A DNA stretch of 46,854 bases, taken from the NCBI GenBank assembly GCA_902627935.1, contig CACOLA010000006.1, forward strand, positions 1-46,854, written 5' to 3'. Positions 28,684 to 38,720 of the stretch are shown here, one piece after another. The notes beneath the pieces are model-generated. The model was given only the letters and a program-made list of their open reading frames with translations, searched no databases and was not told where the DNA came from. Each line of letters opens with the position of its first letter. The first letter of the stretch is position 1. The position numbers and the translations under genes are program-made. The stretch comes from an uncultured Pelagibacteraceae bacterium. Lineage in GTDB: Bacteria; Pseudomonadota; Alphaproteobacteria; Pelagibacterales; Pelagibacteraceae.

Positions 28684-29568
28684 TTAAATTTTTTGCGTCT
28701 TCATCCAAGCTTCAGCTACAGATTTTACCATATTCCTTATTCTACTTATATATTCAGCTCTTTCTGCAACACTAATTACTCCCCTCGCATCTAAAATATT
28801 AAAAACATGGCTCGCTTTTAAACATTGGTCATAGGCTGGTAAAGAAATATTATTTCCAATTAATGATGCCACCTCAGCCTCGTACATTTCGAAAATTTTA
28901 AAAAGATTACTTTGATTAGCATATTCAAAATTATATTTTGAAAATTCTTTTTCTGACTGATGAAAAACATCCCTATATTTAATACCATCATTATTCCAGT
29001 CTAACTCATAGACATTTTGCTTTTGTTGAGTAAACATACAAATTCTCTCTAAACCGTAAGTGATTTCAACAGATACTGGTTTGCATTCGAAACCAGCCAT
29101 TTGTTGAAAATAAGTGAATTGAGTAATTTCCATACCATCACACCAAACTTCCCAACCTAAACCTGCAGCTCCTAAAGTAGGACTTTCCCAGTCATCTTCG
29201 ACAAATCTGATATCATGATTTTTATGATCAATACCTATTGTTGAAAGACTATTCAAATAAAGTTTTTTTATATTAGTTGGTGAAGGTTTTATAATGACTT
29301 GAAACTGATAATAATGTTGAAGTCTATTTGGATTATCACCGTATCTACCATCTGTTGGTCTTCTTGAAGGTTGTACATATGCAGCCTTCCATGGCTTGGG
29401 TCCAAGAGATCTTAAAGTAGTTGCAGGATGAAAAGTTCCAGCGCCAACTTCCATGTCGTACGGTTGTAAAATTATGCAACCTTGTTTGCTCCAAAATTTT
29501 TGTAAATTAAAAATAGTATCTTGAAAAGTTTGAAACTTAATTTTTTTTTTGCTTTTTTTAGAGACCAT
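28684..29568 (-). CDS. glyQ: Glycyl-tRNA synthetase alpha subunit
   Basis: The catalytic class II subunit of alpha2-beta2 GlyRS charges tRNA-Gly. The core begins [20 protein letters not shown] and continues with [19 protein letters not shown] and [18 protein letters not shown], all typical. I take the ATG at 29568 (294 residues), which overlaps the peptidase gene by 11 bases; an ATG at 29592 (302 residues) is also open and neither has a good ribosome binding site, so the start is uncertain by eight codons. A basic lead (KKSKKKIKF) precedes the conserved domain. Confidence 0.95.
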   Translation of the reverse strand: MVSKKSKKKIKFQTFQDTIFNLQKFWSKQGCIILQPYDMEVGAGTFHPATTLRSLGPKPWKAAYVQPSRRPTDGRYGDNPNRLQHYYQFQVIIKPSPTNIKKLYLNSLSTIGIDHKNHDIRFVEDDWESPTLGAAGLGWEVWCDGMEITQFTYFQQMAGFECKPVSVEITYGLERICMFTQQKQNVYELDWNNDGIKYRDVFHQSEKEFSKYNFEYANQSNLFKIFEMYEAEVASLIGNNISLPAYDQCLKASHVFNILDARGVISVAERAEYISRIRNMVKSVAEAWMKTQKI

Positions 29569-30364
29569 ACCTTTGCCAAATAGATTTTTCATCTAACATA
29601 TTTGCAAGTTGCTCAACATGATCACTTGAAGATGATAATTTTTTACTCAACCATCCTTTTGATTTTTCAAATTTTTTGATGATTACATCTTTACCAAATT
29701 TTTCCTTAATTACTTGATTTGCATCTCCAATTTCATCAATCAAACCTAAATCTTTTGCTTTATTACCAGACCAAAACTCTCCAGAAAATAATTCTATCTC
29801 TCCTTTTTTTAATTTTGAACCTCTGCTATTTTCTACTACATCAATAAAATTTTTATGGAGATCTAATTGTATATTTTTGAGTCTTTCAATATCCTCCTTT
29901 TTTTCCTCCAGAAAAGGATCAAGTGTACTTTTATTTTTGCCTGCAGTGTGGACTCTTCTTTCTACTCCAATCTTTTTAATCAACTCTGTGAAGCCGAATG
30001 AAGAATAAATTACACCTATTGAACCAATTATCGAACTTGAATTCGCATATATTTCATCACCTGCACAAGCTATTAAATATCCTCCAGATGCTGCAACGTC
30101 CTCAGCAAAAACTATAACCTTCTTCTTATTTTTTTTTGCCTGCTGTCTTATAAAACTATAAATAAGATGTGACTGCACTGGGGACCCTCCAGGAGAATTA
30201 ATTGTAATTGCAACACATGGCGCTTTTTTTACAGAAAAAGCTTTTAAAATAATCTCCTCTTGACCTGAAAAATCTATACCTTGCCTGAATTTTCCAACAT
30301 TTCCTATAACACCACTCAATTTAATATGTGGAACAATTTTTTTCTTTTTAAAAAAGGATAACAT
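29558..30364 (-). CDS. S49 family serine peptidase (SppA/SohB-like)
   Basis: A 268-residue member of the ClpP-like S49 family that degrades signal peptides or membrane-associated peptides. The oxyanion region [10 protein letters not shown], the serine nucleophile in [11 protein letters not shown] and the general-base Lys in [13 protein letters not shown] are visible, so the protein is a single-domain Ser/Lys-dyad form. It lacks an obvious N-terminal membrane helix, unlike SppA of E. coli; a basic start (FFKKKKIV) may allow peripheral membrane contact. It is first in the run leading to glyQ-glyS-ppdK, downstream of a good promoter candidate. Confidence 0.9.
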   Translation of the reverse strand: MLSFFKKKKIVPHIKLSGVIGNVGKFRQGIDFSGQEEIILKAFSVKKAPCVAITINSPGGSPVQSHLIYSFIRQQAKKNKKKVIVFAEDVAASGGYLIACAGDEIYANSSSIIGSIGVIYSSFGFTELIKKIGVERRVHTAGKNKSTLDPFLEEKKEDIERLKNIQLDLHKNFIDVVENSRGSKLKKGEIELFSGEFWSGNKAKDLGLIDEIGDANQVIKEKFGKDVIIKKFEKSKGWLSKKLSSSSDHVEQLANMLDEKSIWQRYGL

Positions 30365-30404
30365 TTTTAATCTTTATAGAATTTTTTTATGAATATAAAG
30401 ACAC

Positions 30405-30432
30405 CTTATAATTGAAGATTCAGGTGCGTCAA
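30405..30432 (-). promoter_or_regulatory. Promoter candidate for the S49 peptidase-glyQ-glyS-ppdK run
   Basis: On the minus strand: -35 TTGACG (complement of 30427-30432), 16-base spacer, -10 TATAAG (complement of 30405-30410). Each box differs from consensus at one position. The predicted start near 30398 leaves a leader of about 35 bases before the ATG at 30364. It is one of the best-looking promoters in the window. Confidence 0.55.
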
Positions 30433-30463
30433 TTGATAAGTATCAAATGAAAGTTATTATACT
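30433..30463 (+). promoter_or_regulatory. Promoter and dyad upstream of the polyprenyl synthase gene
   Basis: -35 TTGATA (30433-30438), 19-base spacer, -10 TATACT (30458-30463) precede the ATG at 30478. The -35 box forms the left arm of a perfect dyad TTGATA-AG-TATCAA (30433-30446), which could be an operator. This -35 directly abuts the -35 of the divergent promoter at 30427-30432. Confidence 0.45.
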
Positions 30464-30477
30464 AATTTGCTCAATAA

Positions 30478-31491
30478 ATGGGAACTGTAGTTCAATTAAA
30501 AAATCAAATAAATAATTCTTACTTTCAACTTAAGAATTCTGTTGAAGACAAACTGATTTTAGTTGAAGAAAAAATAAAATCTAAGTTAGTAAGTAATGTT
30601 GAATTAGTCCAAAAAATGACTGATTACCACCTTGATACTGGAGGCAAAAGACTAAGAGCTCTTTTAACTCTAGGTTCTGCAAAAATGTGTGGTTACATTA
30701 AAGGTAGTAGAGATATTAATTTAGCAGCTTGTGTAGAGTTAATACATGCTGCAACTTTAATGCATGATGATGTAATTGATAATGGCTCAGTAAGAAGAGG
30801 TAAAAAAACTTTAAACAAAGTTTGGGATAATCACTCATCTGTTTTGGTTGGCGATTATTTACTCAGTAGATGTTTTGAAATGATGGTAGAGGATGGAAAT
30901 ATAGAAGTTTTAAAATTATTATCTTCCACATCGTCAAAAATTGCCCAAGGAGAAATCTTACAGGTTCAACATAAAGGTGAGGTTGATATGTTAGAGGAAA
31001 CTTACTTAAAGATTATATCAGCAAAGACAGCAGAATTATTTGCAGCGGCTACAAAAGTTGGCGCTATATTATCTGAAATGAAAAACAAAGAAAAAGAAGC
31101 TTTAGAATTTTATGGAAAAAATTTAGGTTTAACATTTCAAATTGCAGACGATACTCTTGATTACAATTCAGAATTAAAATTATTTGGAAAAAAAATTGGT
31201 CAGGATTTTTATGAGGGGAAAATTACCCTCCCAATAATTTTATTATTTCAAAAAGCAGATTCTAAAGAAAGAGAATCTTTAAAAGAAATATTTCTTAAAA
31301 ACGAGAGAGATGAGAATGATTTCAAATCCATTTTATCATTAATCAAAAAATATGAAATCATTAAAGCTTGTTACCAAAAAGCACAACACTATATCAATTT
31401 AGCATCAAATTCATTGTCAGTATTTAAAGATTGTGAAGAAAAAAATATTTTAGAGAATTTAACTTCATTTAGTTTGTCTAGAAATTTCTAA
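30478..31491 (+). CDS. ispB: Long-chain polyprenyl diphosphate synthase (IspB type)
   Basis: This 337-residue trans-prenyltransferase extends allylic diphosphates with IPP to make the side chain of ubiquinone. The first Asp-rich motif DDVID is in ATLMHDDVIDNGSVRRG, the second is in FQIADDTLDYNSE, and GGKRLRALLTL binds the diphosphate. Length and the residues before the first Asp motif (no bulky pair as in FPP synthase) fit a long-chain product; exact chain length cannot be read. It is monocistronic on the + strand and its stop overlaps the pdxH stop by 4 bases (CTAA). Confidence 0.92.
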   Translation: MGTVVQLKNQINNSYFQLKNSVEDKLILVEEKIKSKLVSNVELVQKMTDYHLDTGGKRLRALLTLGSAKMCGYIKGSRDINLAACVELIHAATLMHDDVIDNGSVRRGKKTLNKVWDNHSSVLVGDYLLSRCFEMMVEDGNIEVLKLLSSTSSKIAQGEILQVQHKGEVDMLEETYLKIISAKTAELFAAATKVGAILSEMKNKEKEALEFYGKNLGLTFQIADDTLDYNSELKLFGKKIGQDFYEGKITLPIILLFQKADSKERESLKEIFLKNERDENDFKSILSLIKKYEIIKACYQKAQHYINLASNSLSVFKDCEEKNILENLTSFSLSRNF

Positions 31492-32114
31492 GGACTAAGT
31501 AGACTTTTAGTCCATTCATTATTTTTATTTAAAGTATATTTTAATCTTTCATGTATTCTGTTGTCTCCATCTAACCAAAACTCAATACTGGATGGTTTTA
31601 AATTAAATCCAGACCAATGACTAGGTCTTGGTACTTTATCTTGATTATTATATTTTTTTCTAAACGCCTCCAATGAGTCTAAAAGTTCATTTCTATTTTT
31701 AAGAACACTACTTTGTTTAGAGGCCCAAGCGCCAATTCTACTTTCATATCCACGAGAATTATAATACTTATCAGCTGTATCATCACTAACTTGTGATAAA
31801 ACTCCTACGATTCTTATTTGTCTCAAAAGACTTTTCCAATGAAAACACATTGTAGCATTTGGATTGTCTTTAATCTGATTACCTTTTTGACTATTCAAAT
31901 TAGTGTAAAAAACAAAACCTGCTTTATCAAAACCTTTAAGTAACACCATCCTAACTGATGGGATGCCGTCTTTACTAGCTGTTCCTAAGGCCAAAGCATT
32001 AGGATCATTTATTTCATTCTTTTTAGCCTCATCAAACCATCTTCCAAATAATTCAAATGGATCATCTAAATCTAAAAAGCATTTATTAAGCCCTAATGAG
32101 TTTTTTTCATTCAT
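31488..32114 (-). CDS. pdxH: Pyridoxine/pyridoxamine 5'-phosphate oxidase
   Basis: PdxH uses FMN and O2 to convert PNP or PMP to pyridoxal phosphate. The 208-residue protein shows the FMN-binding segment SVRMVLLKGFDKAGFVFYTN near residue 54, a following GNQIKDNPNATMCFHWKSLLRQIR stretch split over the substrate site, SRIGAWASKQSS, and the C-terminal RPSHWSGFNLKPSSIEFW and RIHERLKY motifs. Length is normal. It is divergent from aroC across only 33 bases and converges with ispB. Confidence 0.95.
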   Translation of the reverse strand: MNEKNSLGLNKCFLDLDDPFELFGRWFDEAKKNEINDPNALALGTASKDGIPSVRMVLLKGFDKAGFVFYTNLNSQKGNQIKDNPNATMCFHWKSLLRQIRIVGVLSQVSDDTADKYYNSRGYESRIGAWASKQSSVLKNRNELLDSLEAFRKKYNNQDKVPRPSHWSGFNLKPSSIEFWLDGDNRIHERLKYTLNKNNEWTKSLLSP

Positions 32115-32147
32115 AATTTAAACAAAATAATCTATACAATATAAATA

Positions 32148-33230
32148 ATGTCATTTAATACTTTTGGAAAGGTTTTTCGTTTCACTACATGGGGAGAGTC
32201 ACATGGACCCGCAATTGGCTGTATAATAGACGGTTGTCCACCCCTAATTAACTTAAAAGAGCAAGATATTCAAAAAGAATTAGACAAGAGAAAACCAGGT
32301 CAATCTAAGTTTACTACTCAAAGAAAAGAAAGTGATAAAGTTCAAATTTTATCCGGTGTCTTTGAGGGTAAAACCACGGGCACACCAATTTCACTTATAA
32401 TCTACAACGAGGACATGCGATCAAAGGATTACAACGATATTAAAGATAAGTTTAGACCAGGACATGCAGATTATACGTACTTTAAAAAATATGGAATTAG
32501 AGATTACAGAGGTGGAGGAAGATCTTCTGCTAGAGAGACAGCAGCAAGAGTTGCAGCTGGGGCTGTAGCTAAAAAAGTTTTAGAAAAAAAGTTAGGAAAA
32601 AAATTTAAAATTTCTGGAGCAGTTACACAAATTGGAATTCTTGGGTGTGATATTTCTAAATGGGATGAAAAAATAATATATAGAAATCCTCTTTTTTGCC
32701 CAGATAAGTCTATGATTAAAATTTGGGAAAAATATTTACTAAGTATTAGAAAAGCTGGGACATCATGTGGTGCTGTTATTGAAGTAAGAGCAAATGGTAT
32801 ACCTCCAGGTTTAGGTGCACCTATATATTCAAAATTAGATTCAGATATTGCTTCAGCTATGATGAGTATAAATGCGGTAAAGGGTGTAAATATTGGCTCT
32901 GGAATGAATTCTGCTCAATTGTCTGGTGAGGAAAATTCTGATGAAATATCCAATAACAAAAAGAACCTTAAGTTTGGTTCAAATAATGCAGGTGGAATTC
33001 TTGGGGGTATTTCCTCAGGTCAAGAGATAATTGTTTCTTTTGCGGTTAAACCTACATCATCAATTTTAAAAAAAAGAAAAACAATTAATAAATTTGGTAA
33101 AAATACAACTATATCTGTTAAAGGTAGACATGATCCCTGTGTAGGTATCAGAGCCGTGCCAATAGGTGAAGCTATGCTTTCTTGTGTATTATTAGATCAT
33201 TATTTAATGAATAAAGCACAGTGTAGCTAG
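32148..33230 (+). CDS. aroC: Chorismate synthase
   Basis: AroC converts EPSP to chorismate, the last common step to aromatic amino acids and folate, using reduced FMN. The 360-residue protein begins [20 protein letters not shown], the family's first signature, and contains [20 protein letters not shown] (second signature) and the C-terminal [18 protein letters not shown] (third). Length is standard. The upstream gap of 33 bases has a TATACA/TATAAA-like AT stretch, so the mRNA leader is probably very short. It converges with dxs one base apart. Confidence 0.97.
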   Translation: MSFNTFGKVFRFTTWGESHGPAIGCIIDGCPPLINLKEQDIQKELDKRKPGQSKFTTQRKESDKVQILSGVFEGKTTGTPISLIIYNEDMRSKDYNDIKDKFRPGHADYTYFKKYGIRDYRGGGRSSARETAARVAAGAVAKKVLEKKLGKKFKISGAVTQIGILGCDISKWDEKIIYRNPLFCPDKSMIKIWEKYLLSIRKAGTSCGAVIEVRANGIPPGLGAPIYSKLDSDIASAMMSINAVKGVNIGSGMNSAQLSGEENSDEISNNKKNLKFGSNNAGGILGGISSGQEIIVSFAVKPTSSILKKRKTINKFGKNTTISVKGRHDPCVGIRAVPIGEAMLSCVLLDHYLMNKAQCS

Positions 33231-33231
33231 A

Positions 33232-35145
33232 TTATTTTTTTTGTTTTTGCAAAATTATATTTGAATTTAGAACATCTAATACTTTTTCTTCTATAGAAAC
33301 ACTATCTAAATTAGCAAATTTATACATATTATCAGGGGTGTTTTGATCAATAAAAATATCTGGCAATGTCATTGATCTAAACTTTAGATTTGAGTCCATC
33401 AAACCTTTTTTAGTTAGGAAATCAACTACGTGTGAACCGAAACCTCCTATAGATCCTTCCTCAATAGTTATAATAGCTTCATGAGTTGTGGCTAGTTGCC
33501 AAATTAAATTTTCATCTAAAGGTTTAGCAAATCTAGCATCCACTACAGTAATATTAATACCCTTTTTACCTAAATTTTCTGCTGCTTTTAAAGTTTCATA
33601 AAGTCTAGCACCAAAGTTTAGGATAGCTAATTTATTTCCTTCTTTAATAACTCTCGATTTTCCAATTTCTATTTTTTCCTCAATCGAAGGTAAAAGAGTT
33701 CCTACACCAGTTCCTCTGGGATATCTAAATGCACAGGGCTTGTCATTAATTTCTGTAGAGGTATTAATCATTCTAACTAATTCAGCTTCATCACTTGCTG
33801 CCATGACAACAAAATTTGGTAAAGTTGATAAATAAGTAATATCAAAACTTCCAGCATGAGTGGAGCCATCAGCTCCAACTAAGCCTGCTCTATCAATTGC
33901 GAATCTTACTGGTAAACTTTGAATGGCTACGTCATGAACCACTTGATCATAAGCTCTTTGAAGAAATGTTGAATAAATTGCTGCGTAAGGTTTATAATTT
34001 TCAGTTGCTAGTCCAGCTGCGAAGGTAACTGCATGTTGTTCAGCAATTCCAACATCAAAAGTTCTGTCTGGAAATTCTTTACGAAAAATATCGAGTCCGG
34101 TTCCATCTGGCATTGCGGCTGTAATAGCAACAATTTTAGTATCTTTTTTAGCATGTTGTATCAATGTATTAGCAAATACTTTTGTATAAGAAGGTATTTT
34201 TGCGGAACTTTTAACCTGTTCTCCAGTTTTAACATTAAACTTCGAGACACCATGATAATTATCTTTTGCTTCCTCAGCAAAAGAGTACCCTTTTCCTTTT
34301 TTTGTCTTAATGTGAATTAAAATAGGTCCTTGATGCTTTGAGTCTCTCGCATTTTTTAAAATTGGAATCAAAGAATTTAAGTCATGTCCATCAATTGGAC
34401 CAATGTAATAAAAACCTAAAGAACTAAACAATGTTCCACCAGTTACGGCAGATCTCAGTAAGTCTTCTGCTTTCCCAGCTCTGGCACTAAATCTTTTTGA
34501 AAACGCAGACATTATTAATTTTATAGTTTCCCTTAGACTAAAATAAATCTTACCAGAAAAAATTTTAGCTAAATATGTGCTCATAGCTCCTACTGGTCTA
34601 GCGATTGACATATCGTTATCATTTAATACAACAATCATTTTTGTTTTAGATGCTCCAGCATTATTCATTGCCTCATAAGCCATACCTGCACTTATGGCCC
34701 CATCACCAATGACTGCAATTACATTTTCTGATTTATTCGAAAGTTTATTTGCTTCAGCTATACCTAAAGCTGAAGAAATAGAGGTTGAACTATGAGCAGC
34801 ACCAAATGTATCGTATTCACTTTCAGAACGTTTTGTGAAGCCAGATAAACCACCACCTTGTCTTAATGTTCTAATTCTATCTTTTCGTCCAGTTAAAATT
34901 TTATGCGGATAACACTGATGACCTACATCCCAAATTAGTTTATCGTTAGGTGTATTAAAAATATAATGAAGTGCAACACTTAATTCAACAACTCCAAGAC
35001 TTGCTCCCAGATGACCACCAGTAACAGATACCACATCGATCAATTCCTTTCTCAATTCATCTGCCACTTTATGTAATTGAGACTCAGGTATTTTTTTTAA
35101 ATCAGAAGGAAAATTTATTTTATCTAAAAATTCGTATTTTTTCAT
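33232..35145 (-). CDS. dxs: 1-deoxy-D-xylulose-5-phosphate synthase
   Basis: Dxs joins pyruvate and glyceraldehyde-3-phosphate to DXP, the entry step of the MEP isoprenoid pathway and a source for thiamine and PLP. The 637-residue ThDP enzyme shows [34 protein letters not shown], the ThDP motif [18 protein letters not shown] and the transketolase-like middle segment [15 protein letters not shown] with its catalytic Glu, then [11 protein letters not shown]. It overlaps ispA by 4 bases, a common pairing (xseB-ispA-dxs). Confidence 0.97.
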   Translation of the reverse strand: MKKYEFLDKINFPSDLKKIPESQLHKVADELRKELIDVVSVTGGHLGASLGVVELSVALHYIFNTPNDKLIWDVGHQCYPHKILTGRKDRIRTLRQGGGLSGFTKRSESEYDTFGAAHSSTSISSALGIAEANKLSNKSENVIAVIGDGAISAGMAYEAMNNAGASKTKMIVVLNDNDMSIARPVGAMSTYLAKIFSGKIYFSLRETIKLIMSAFSKRFSARAGKAEDLLRSAVTGGTLFSSLGFYYIGPIDGHDLNSLIPILKNARDSKHQGPILIHIKTKKGKGYSFAEEAKDNYHGVSKFNVKTGEQVKSSAKIPSYTKVFANTLIQHAKKDTKIVAITAAMPDGTGLDIFRKEFPDRTFDVGIAEQHAVTFAAGLATENYKPYAAIYSTFLQRAYDQVVHDVAIQSLPVRFAIDRAGLVGADGSTHAGSFDITYLSTLPNFVVMAASDEAELVRMINTSTEINDKPCAFRYPRGTGVGTLLPSIEEKIEIGKSRVIKEGNKLAILNFGARLYETLKAAENLGKKGINITVVDARFAKPLDENLIWQLATTHEAIITIEEGSIGGFGSHVVDFLTKKGLMDSNLKFRSMTLPDIFIDQNTPDNMYKFANLDSVSIEEKVLDVLNSNIILQKQKK

Positions 35146-36014
35146 TTTTCTCTATTCAAAATATAATTGAGCGTTTCAGAAAGTTCTTTTGATTTTGAAC
35201 CATATTTTTTTAATTTATTATTTATTTTTAAAATCAAACTATTAGCATATTTAATAGTATTTTTATAACCTAGTAAACTAATTAAGGTGGCTTTGCCCTT
35301 TTTTTTATCTTTACCAGTTTTTTTTCCTGCAGCTAATAAACTTCCTTTATAATCTATCAAATCGTCTGCAACTTGAAATAATAATCCTATCTCGGCACCT
35401 ATATCTTCAAATTTTTTTATTTCATTTTTATCTTTATTTTTAATTATTAGAGGCACAGCACAACAAAAACTAAATAATTTTCCAGTTTTTTTTATCTCCA
35501 TCTCGATAATCTTTCTTTTAGAAATTTTTTTATGTTCATAGCTTAAATCTAAATATTGACCACCAGCTATACCTAAATGCCCTGAACTTTCTGAAATCTT
35601 ATTAATTAAATTAATTTTAGTTCTTTCAGAAACATTTAAATTTTTATGACTTAATATTTCAAATGCTAATATCAATAGTGAGTTGCCCGCAAGAACTGCT
35701 GTAGACTCACCAAATTTGACATGAGTTGATGGTTTACCTCTTCTAATTGAGTCGTTGTCCATACAAGGCAGATCATCATGTATTAATGAATACGCATGTA
35801 TACACTCAACTGCAGAACCTATAATGATCAAAGATTTGTAGTCTAATTTAAAAATAGAACCAACATCAGTTAGAATTTTTGACCTTATTTTTTTTCCACC
35901 TGAAAACAATCCATATTGCATTGGAGTAATTAAGTCAGTTTTTTTTTGATACTTTATAAATCTTTTTAAAAATAAATTAGTATCTTTGGCAATTTTATTT
36001 AATTTTTTTTGCAT
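35142..36014 (-). CDS. ispA: Short-chain prenyl diphosphate synthase (IspA, farnesyl type)
   Basis: IspA makes GPP/FPP from DMAPP and IPP, feeding undecaprenyl and quinone side-chain synthesis. In its 290 residues, the first Asp-rich motif is DDLPCMDND (with the two-residue insertion typical of bacterial FPP synthase) and the second is [20 protein letters not shown] provides the diphosphate site. Basic residues are abundant, as in the rest of this genome. It overlaps xseB by 20 bases upstream and dxs by 4 bases downstream, the conserved proteobacterial trio. Confidence 0.94.
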   Translation of the reverse strand: MQKKLNKIAKDTNLFLKRFIKYQKKTDLITPMQYGLFSGGKKIRSKILTDVGSIFKLDYKSLIIIGSAVECIHAYSLIHDDLPCMDNDSIRRGKPSTHVKFGESTAVLAGNSLLILAFEILSHKNLNVSERTKINLINKISESSGHLGIAGGQYLDLSYEHKKISKRKIIEMEIKKTGKLFSFCCAVPLIIKNKDKNEIKKFEDIGAEIGLLFQVADDLIDYKGSLLAAGKKTGKDKKKGKATLISLLGYKNTIKYANSLILKINNKLKKYGSKSKELSETLNYILNREK

Positions 36015-36249
36015 TTTTTTTTGAGGTTATTTTCAATATATATTCTTTAGTTTTTTCACTTATATTTTTTGAACTATTCTGGAATTTTTTTTCAATAATA
36101 TTATTTAATCTTAAAAGATTTTGATATTTTCCAATAGAACCGTCAAGGTCTTTTTCATTTTCTAAATCTCTGATTATTTTATCAGCCTCAATAGTTAGTT
36201 CCTCAAGAGATAAGGAGTCATAATCATTTGTTAAATTTTTATCTTTCAT
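35995..36249 (-). CDS. xseB: Exodeoxyribonuclease VII small subunit
   Basis: XseB is the small helical subunit that binds XseA and forms the single-strand exonuclease VII. The 84-residue protein has the family core LSLEELTIEADKIIRDLEN at about 13-31 followed by a second charged helix. The Lys-rich C-terminus (residues 65-84) is longer than in many homologues. Its place ahead of ispA-dxs supports the call. The start codon lies only 20 bases from the divergent tsaC start. Confidence 0.88.
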   Translation of the reverse strand: MKDKNLTNDYDSLSLEELTIEADKIIRDLENEKDLDGSIGKYQNLLRLNNIIEKKFQNSSKNISEKTKEYILKITSKKNAKKIK

Positions 36250-36254
36250 ATAAT
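36228..36254 (+). promoter_or_regulatory. Promoter candidate for tsaC
   Basis: TTGTTA (36228-36233), 15-base spacer and TATAAT (36249-36254). The elements lie inside the start of divergent xseB, because only 20 bases separate the two genes. A perfect -10 is the main support; the -35 is weak and the spacer short. Confidence 0.4.
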
Positions 36255-36269
36255 ACTCTCAGATAATAC

Positions 36270-37205
36270 ATGAAAATTAATCTTTCAAATATTAAAAAAG
36301 CTGAAAAATTGCTAATTAAGAATGATTGTATAGCTATACCTACTGAAACTGTTTACGGGTTAGCTGGTAATGCATATTCAAATCAAGCATGTAAAAAAAT
36401 TTTTTTATTAAAAAAAAGACCCAAAAATAATCCTTTGATAGTTCATTACTTCGACAAAAAAAGGTTAGAAAATGATTGTGAGATAAATAATTCTTTTGTA
36501 AAATTATACAAAAAATTCTGTCCAGGACCAATTACCTTCATTCTTAATCTAAATAAAAAATCTAAAATTTCAAAATTTGTCACTAATAATAAAAAATCAT
36601 TGGCTGTCAGGTTCCCAAAGCATCCAGTGGCAAGAAATTTAATTAAAAGACTAAAATTTCCTTTAGCTGCACCTAGTGCTAATTTATCTACAAAGGTTAG
36701 TGCTGTTTGTTCTTCTCATGTAAAAGAAGATTTCGGTAAAAAGATTAAATTTATACTTGAAGGTGGAAAGTCATCTATAGGGATTGAGTCAACAATAATT
36801 GATATTAGGGATAAACCAAGGATTTTAAGATTAGGAGGATTGGATATTTCTACAATTGAAAAGGTATTAAATAGAAAAATTTCCATAACTAACAATCCGT
36901 CAAAAATTTCATCACCGGGGCAATCAAGACTTCATTATTCACCTGGTATTCCAATTAAATTAAATGGCAAAAGAACATCTGGTAAAAGTGAAGCATATTT
37001 ATTGATTAAAAAAAGAAATAAGAGTAAATCAAATTATTATTATCTATCAAAAAATAGTAATTTAAAAGAAGCAGCAAAAAATTTATATAATACTTTAAGA
37101 AAGATTAAAAAGAACAAATATAAATCTATAGTTGTTGAAAAAATTCCTAACACAGGATTGGGGAAAACAATTCTAGATAGATTGACAAGAGCATCAAAAT
37201 TATAA
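36270..37205 (+). CDS. tsaC: Threonylcarbamoyl-AMP synthase (Sua5/YrdC type)
   Basis: This enzyme makes threonylcarbamoyl-AMP from threonine, bicarbonate and ATP for t6A37 modification of ANN-reading tRNAs. The YrdC domain (about 1-205) shows IPTETVYGLAGNA near residue 24, KKRPKNNPLIVHY near 46, SLAVRFPKHPVARNL near 110 and AAPSANLS near 132. The remaining 100 residues form a Sua5-like C-terminal region (PGQSRLHYSPGIP linker), so it is the long Sua5 type rather than the short TsaC. Its stop shares one base with the ABC ATPase start. Confidence 0.93.
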   Translation: MKINLSNIKKAEKLLIKNDCIAIPTETVYGLAGNAYSNQACKKIFLLKKRPKNNPLIVHYFDKKRLENDCEINNSFVKLYKKFCPGPITFILNLNKKSKISKFVTNNKKSLAVRFPKHPVARNLIKRLKFPLAAPSANLSTKVSAVCSSHVKEDFGKKIKFILEGGKSSIGIESTIIDIRDKPRILRLGGLDISTIEKVLNRKISITNNPSKISSPGQSRLHYSPGIPIKLNGKRTSGKSEAYLLIKKRNKSKSNYYYLSKNSNLKEAAKNLYNTLRKIKKNKYKSIVVEKIPNTGLGKTILDRLTRASKL

Positions 37206-37939
37206 TGAAAACACCGCTTGAAGTAATCAACTTATCTAAAGTTTATAATAATATTAATGCTGTCAAAGATATATCTTTTAAAGTTAATAGAAATGAAATC
37301 ATTGGTATCCTTGGGCCTAATGGGTGTGGAAAAACTACAACCATAGGGATGATTTTAGGATTACTTAAACCTACCAATGGTAAAGCTTTAATTAATGGAA
37401 TAGATATTGAGACAAATAGAGTAAATTTATTAGATAACTTAAACTTTATCTCACCTTATATTGAACTACCCAAAAAATTAACTGTTAAACAAAATTTAGA
37501 AGTTTATGGAAGACTTTATGACGTTAAAAATCTTAAAACAAAAATAGAATATCTCTCAGATAAATTAAGGCTTCAAGATATAATAAATAAAATTACTGGA
37601 GAACTTTCGTCTGGTCAAAAAAATAGAGTTAGTCTAGCTAAATCTATAATTAATGATCCGACAGTTCTGCTTCTGGATGAACCAACAGCATCCCTGGATC
37701 CTGAAACTGGAGATTTTATTAGAAGTTTTTTAGAAAATTATCAAAAAGAGCGAGAAACATCAATTTTACTAGCCTCACATAACATGAATGAAGTGGAAAG
37801 ACTGTGCTCATCTGTTCTTATGATGAATAAAGGATCAATTATTGATCAAGGAAAACCGGCAGATTTAATTAAAAAACACGGCCGAAAAAATATGGAGGAA
37901 GTTTTTTTAAAACTTTCGAGGGAAAAAAATGAATCTTAA
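37205..37939 (+). CDS. ABC transporter ATP-binding protein (ABC-2 type)
   Basis: A 244-residue ATPase with Walker A GPNGCGKT at residues 37-44, signature LSSGQKNRVSLAKS, Walker B VLLLDEPTASLDP and the switch His in LASHNMNEVERL. The subfamily (similar to NodI/CcmA/YadG-type exporters) pairs with an ABC-2 permease, which is the next gene and overlaps by 11 bases. The transported molecule is unknown; such pairs export drugs, lipids or polysaccharides. The start overlaps the tsaC stop by one base, so expression may be coupled to tsaC. Confidence 0.93.
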   Translation: MKTPLEVINLSKVYNNINAVKDISFKVNRNEIIGILGPNGCGKTTTIGMILGLLKPTNGKALINGIDIETNRVNLLDNLNFISPYIELPKKLTVKQNLEVYGRLYDVKNLKTKIEYLSDKLRLQDIINKITGELSSGQKNRVSLAKSIINDPTVLLLDEPTASLDPETGDFIRSFLENYQKERETSILLASHNMNEVERLCSSVLMMNKGSIIDQGKPADLIKKHGRKNMEEVFLKLSREKNES

Positions 37940-38720
37940 TAAAATGTACGGTCTTTTTCTAAGACACTTTTACTTAATCAAAAGTTCTTTACCAAGAATA
38001 ATGGATTTAATATATTGGCCTACAATACAAATTATTCTGTGGGGATTCATCTCAAAGTTTTTTTCACTTTATAGCAACTATTATAATGATACTCTTGGAG
38101 TAATTCTTACCTGCGCAATACTTTATGATATTCTCTTCAGATCAAGTATAAGTTTTAATATGCTTTTTTTAGAGGAGATTTGGAGTAGAAATTTCACAAA
38201 TCTATTTATCGCTCCTTTAAAAATTAAAGAAATAATCGTTTCTTTAATCTTTACAGCTTTAATAAGAACTCTAATTGGACTTGTTCCAGCAATTATTTTA
38301 ACATCTCCTTTATTTGGAGTTTCAATATTAAAATTGGGTTTCCCACTTTTATTACTTTTTTTAAGTTTGTATATTTTTGGGATTACACTTGGTTTATTTG
38401 TAAGTGCAGGACTTTTAAGATTTGGTCCATCATTTGAAAATATAGCTTGGTCATCATTATTTTTGCTCGCACCTTTGGGATGTATATATTACCCACTAGA
38501 AATATTACCAAATTTCTTTCAAATTATAGCAAAAGGTTTACCATTAGTTTATATTTTTGATGAAACTAGAAATATTCTTCTAAATAGCTCTTTAGATTAT
38601 GAAAATTTGAAACAAGCTTATATATTAAATCTAATATATCTGGCACTTGGTATTGGACTATTCTATTTTGCTTTTATTAGGGCACGTATCAAAGGAACTT
38701 TAATAAACATGGGTGAGTAA
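37929..38720 (+). CDS. ABC-2 type transporter permease
   Basis: A 263-residue inner-membrane protein with about six hydrophobic helices, the usual ABC-2 half-transporter layout. The central region SISFNMLFLEEIWSRNFTNLFIAP resembles the conserved coupling segment of YadH/NodJ-like permeases, and FLLAPLGCIYYPLEILPNFFQ near residue 178-200 matches the family's re-entrant region before the last helices. It forms a transporter with the ATPase encoded just upstream. The substrate is not assignable. The stop lies immediately beside the 3' end of the opposing tRNA-Arg gene. Confidence 0.92.
   Translation: MNLNKMYGLFLRHFYLIKSSLPRIMDLIYWPTIQIILWGFISKFFSLYSNYYNDTLGVILTCAILYDILFRSSISFNMLFLEEIWSRNFTNLFIAPLKIKEIIVSLIFTALIRTLIGLVPAIILTSPLFGVSILKLGFPLLLLFLSLYIFGITLGLFVSAGLLRFGPSFENIAWSSLFLLAPLGCIYYPLEILPNFFQIIAKGLPLVYIFDETRNILLNSSLDYENLKQAYILNLIYLALGIGLFYFAFIRARIKGTLINMGE

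Noticed and set aside
26130-28700. Many A- and T-runs as slippage or repeat features
   Set aside because: Homopolymer runs are spread through all genes in line with the AT-rich composition and lysine/phenylalanine codon use; none interrupts a frame.
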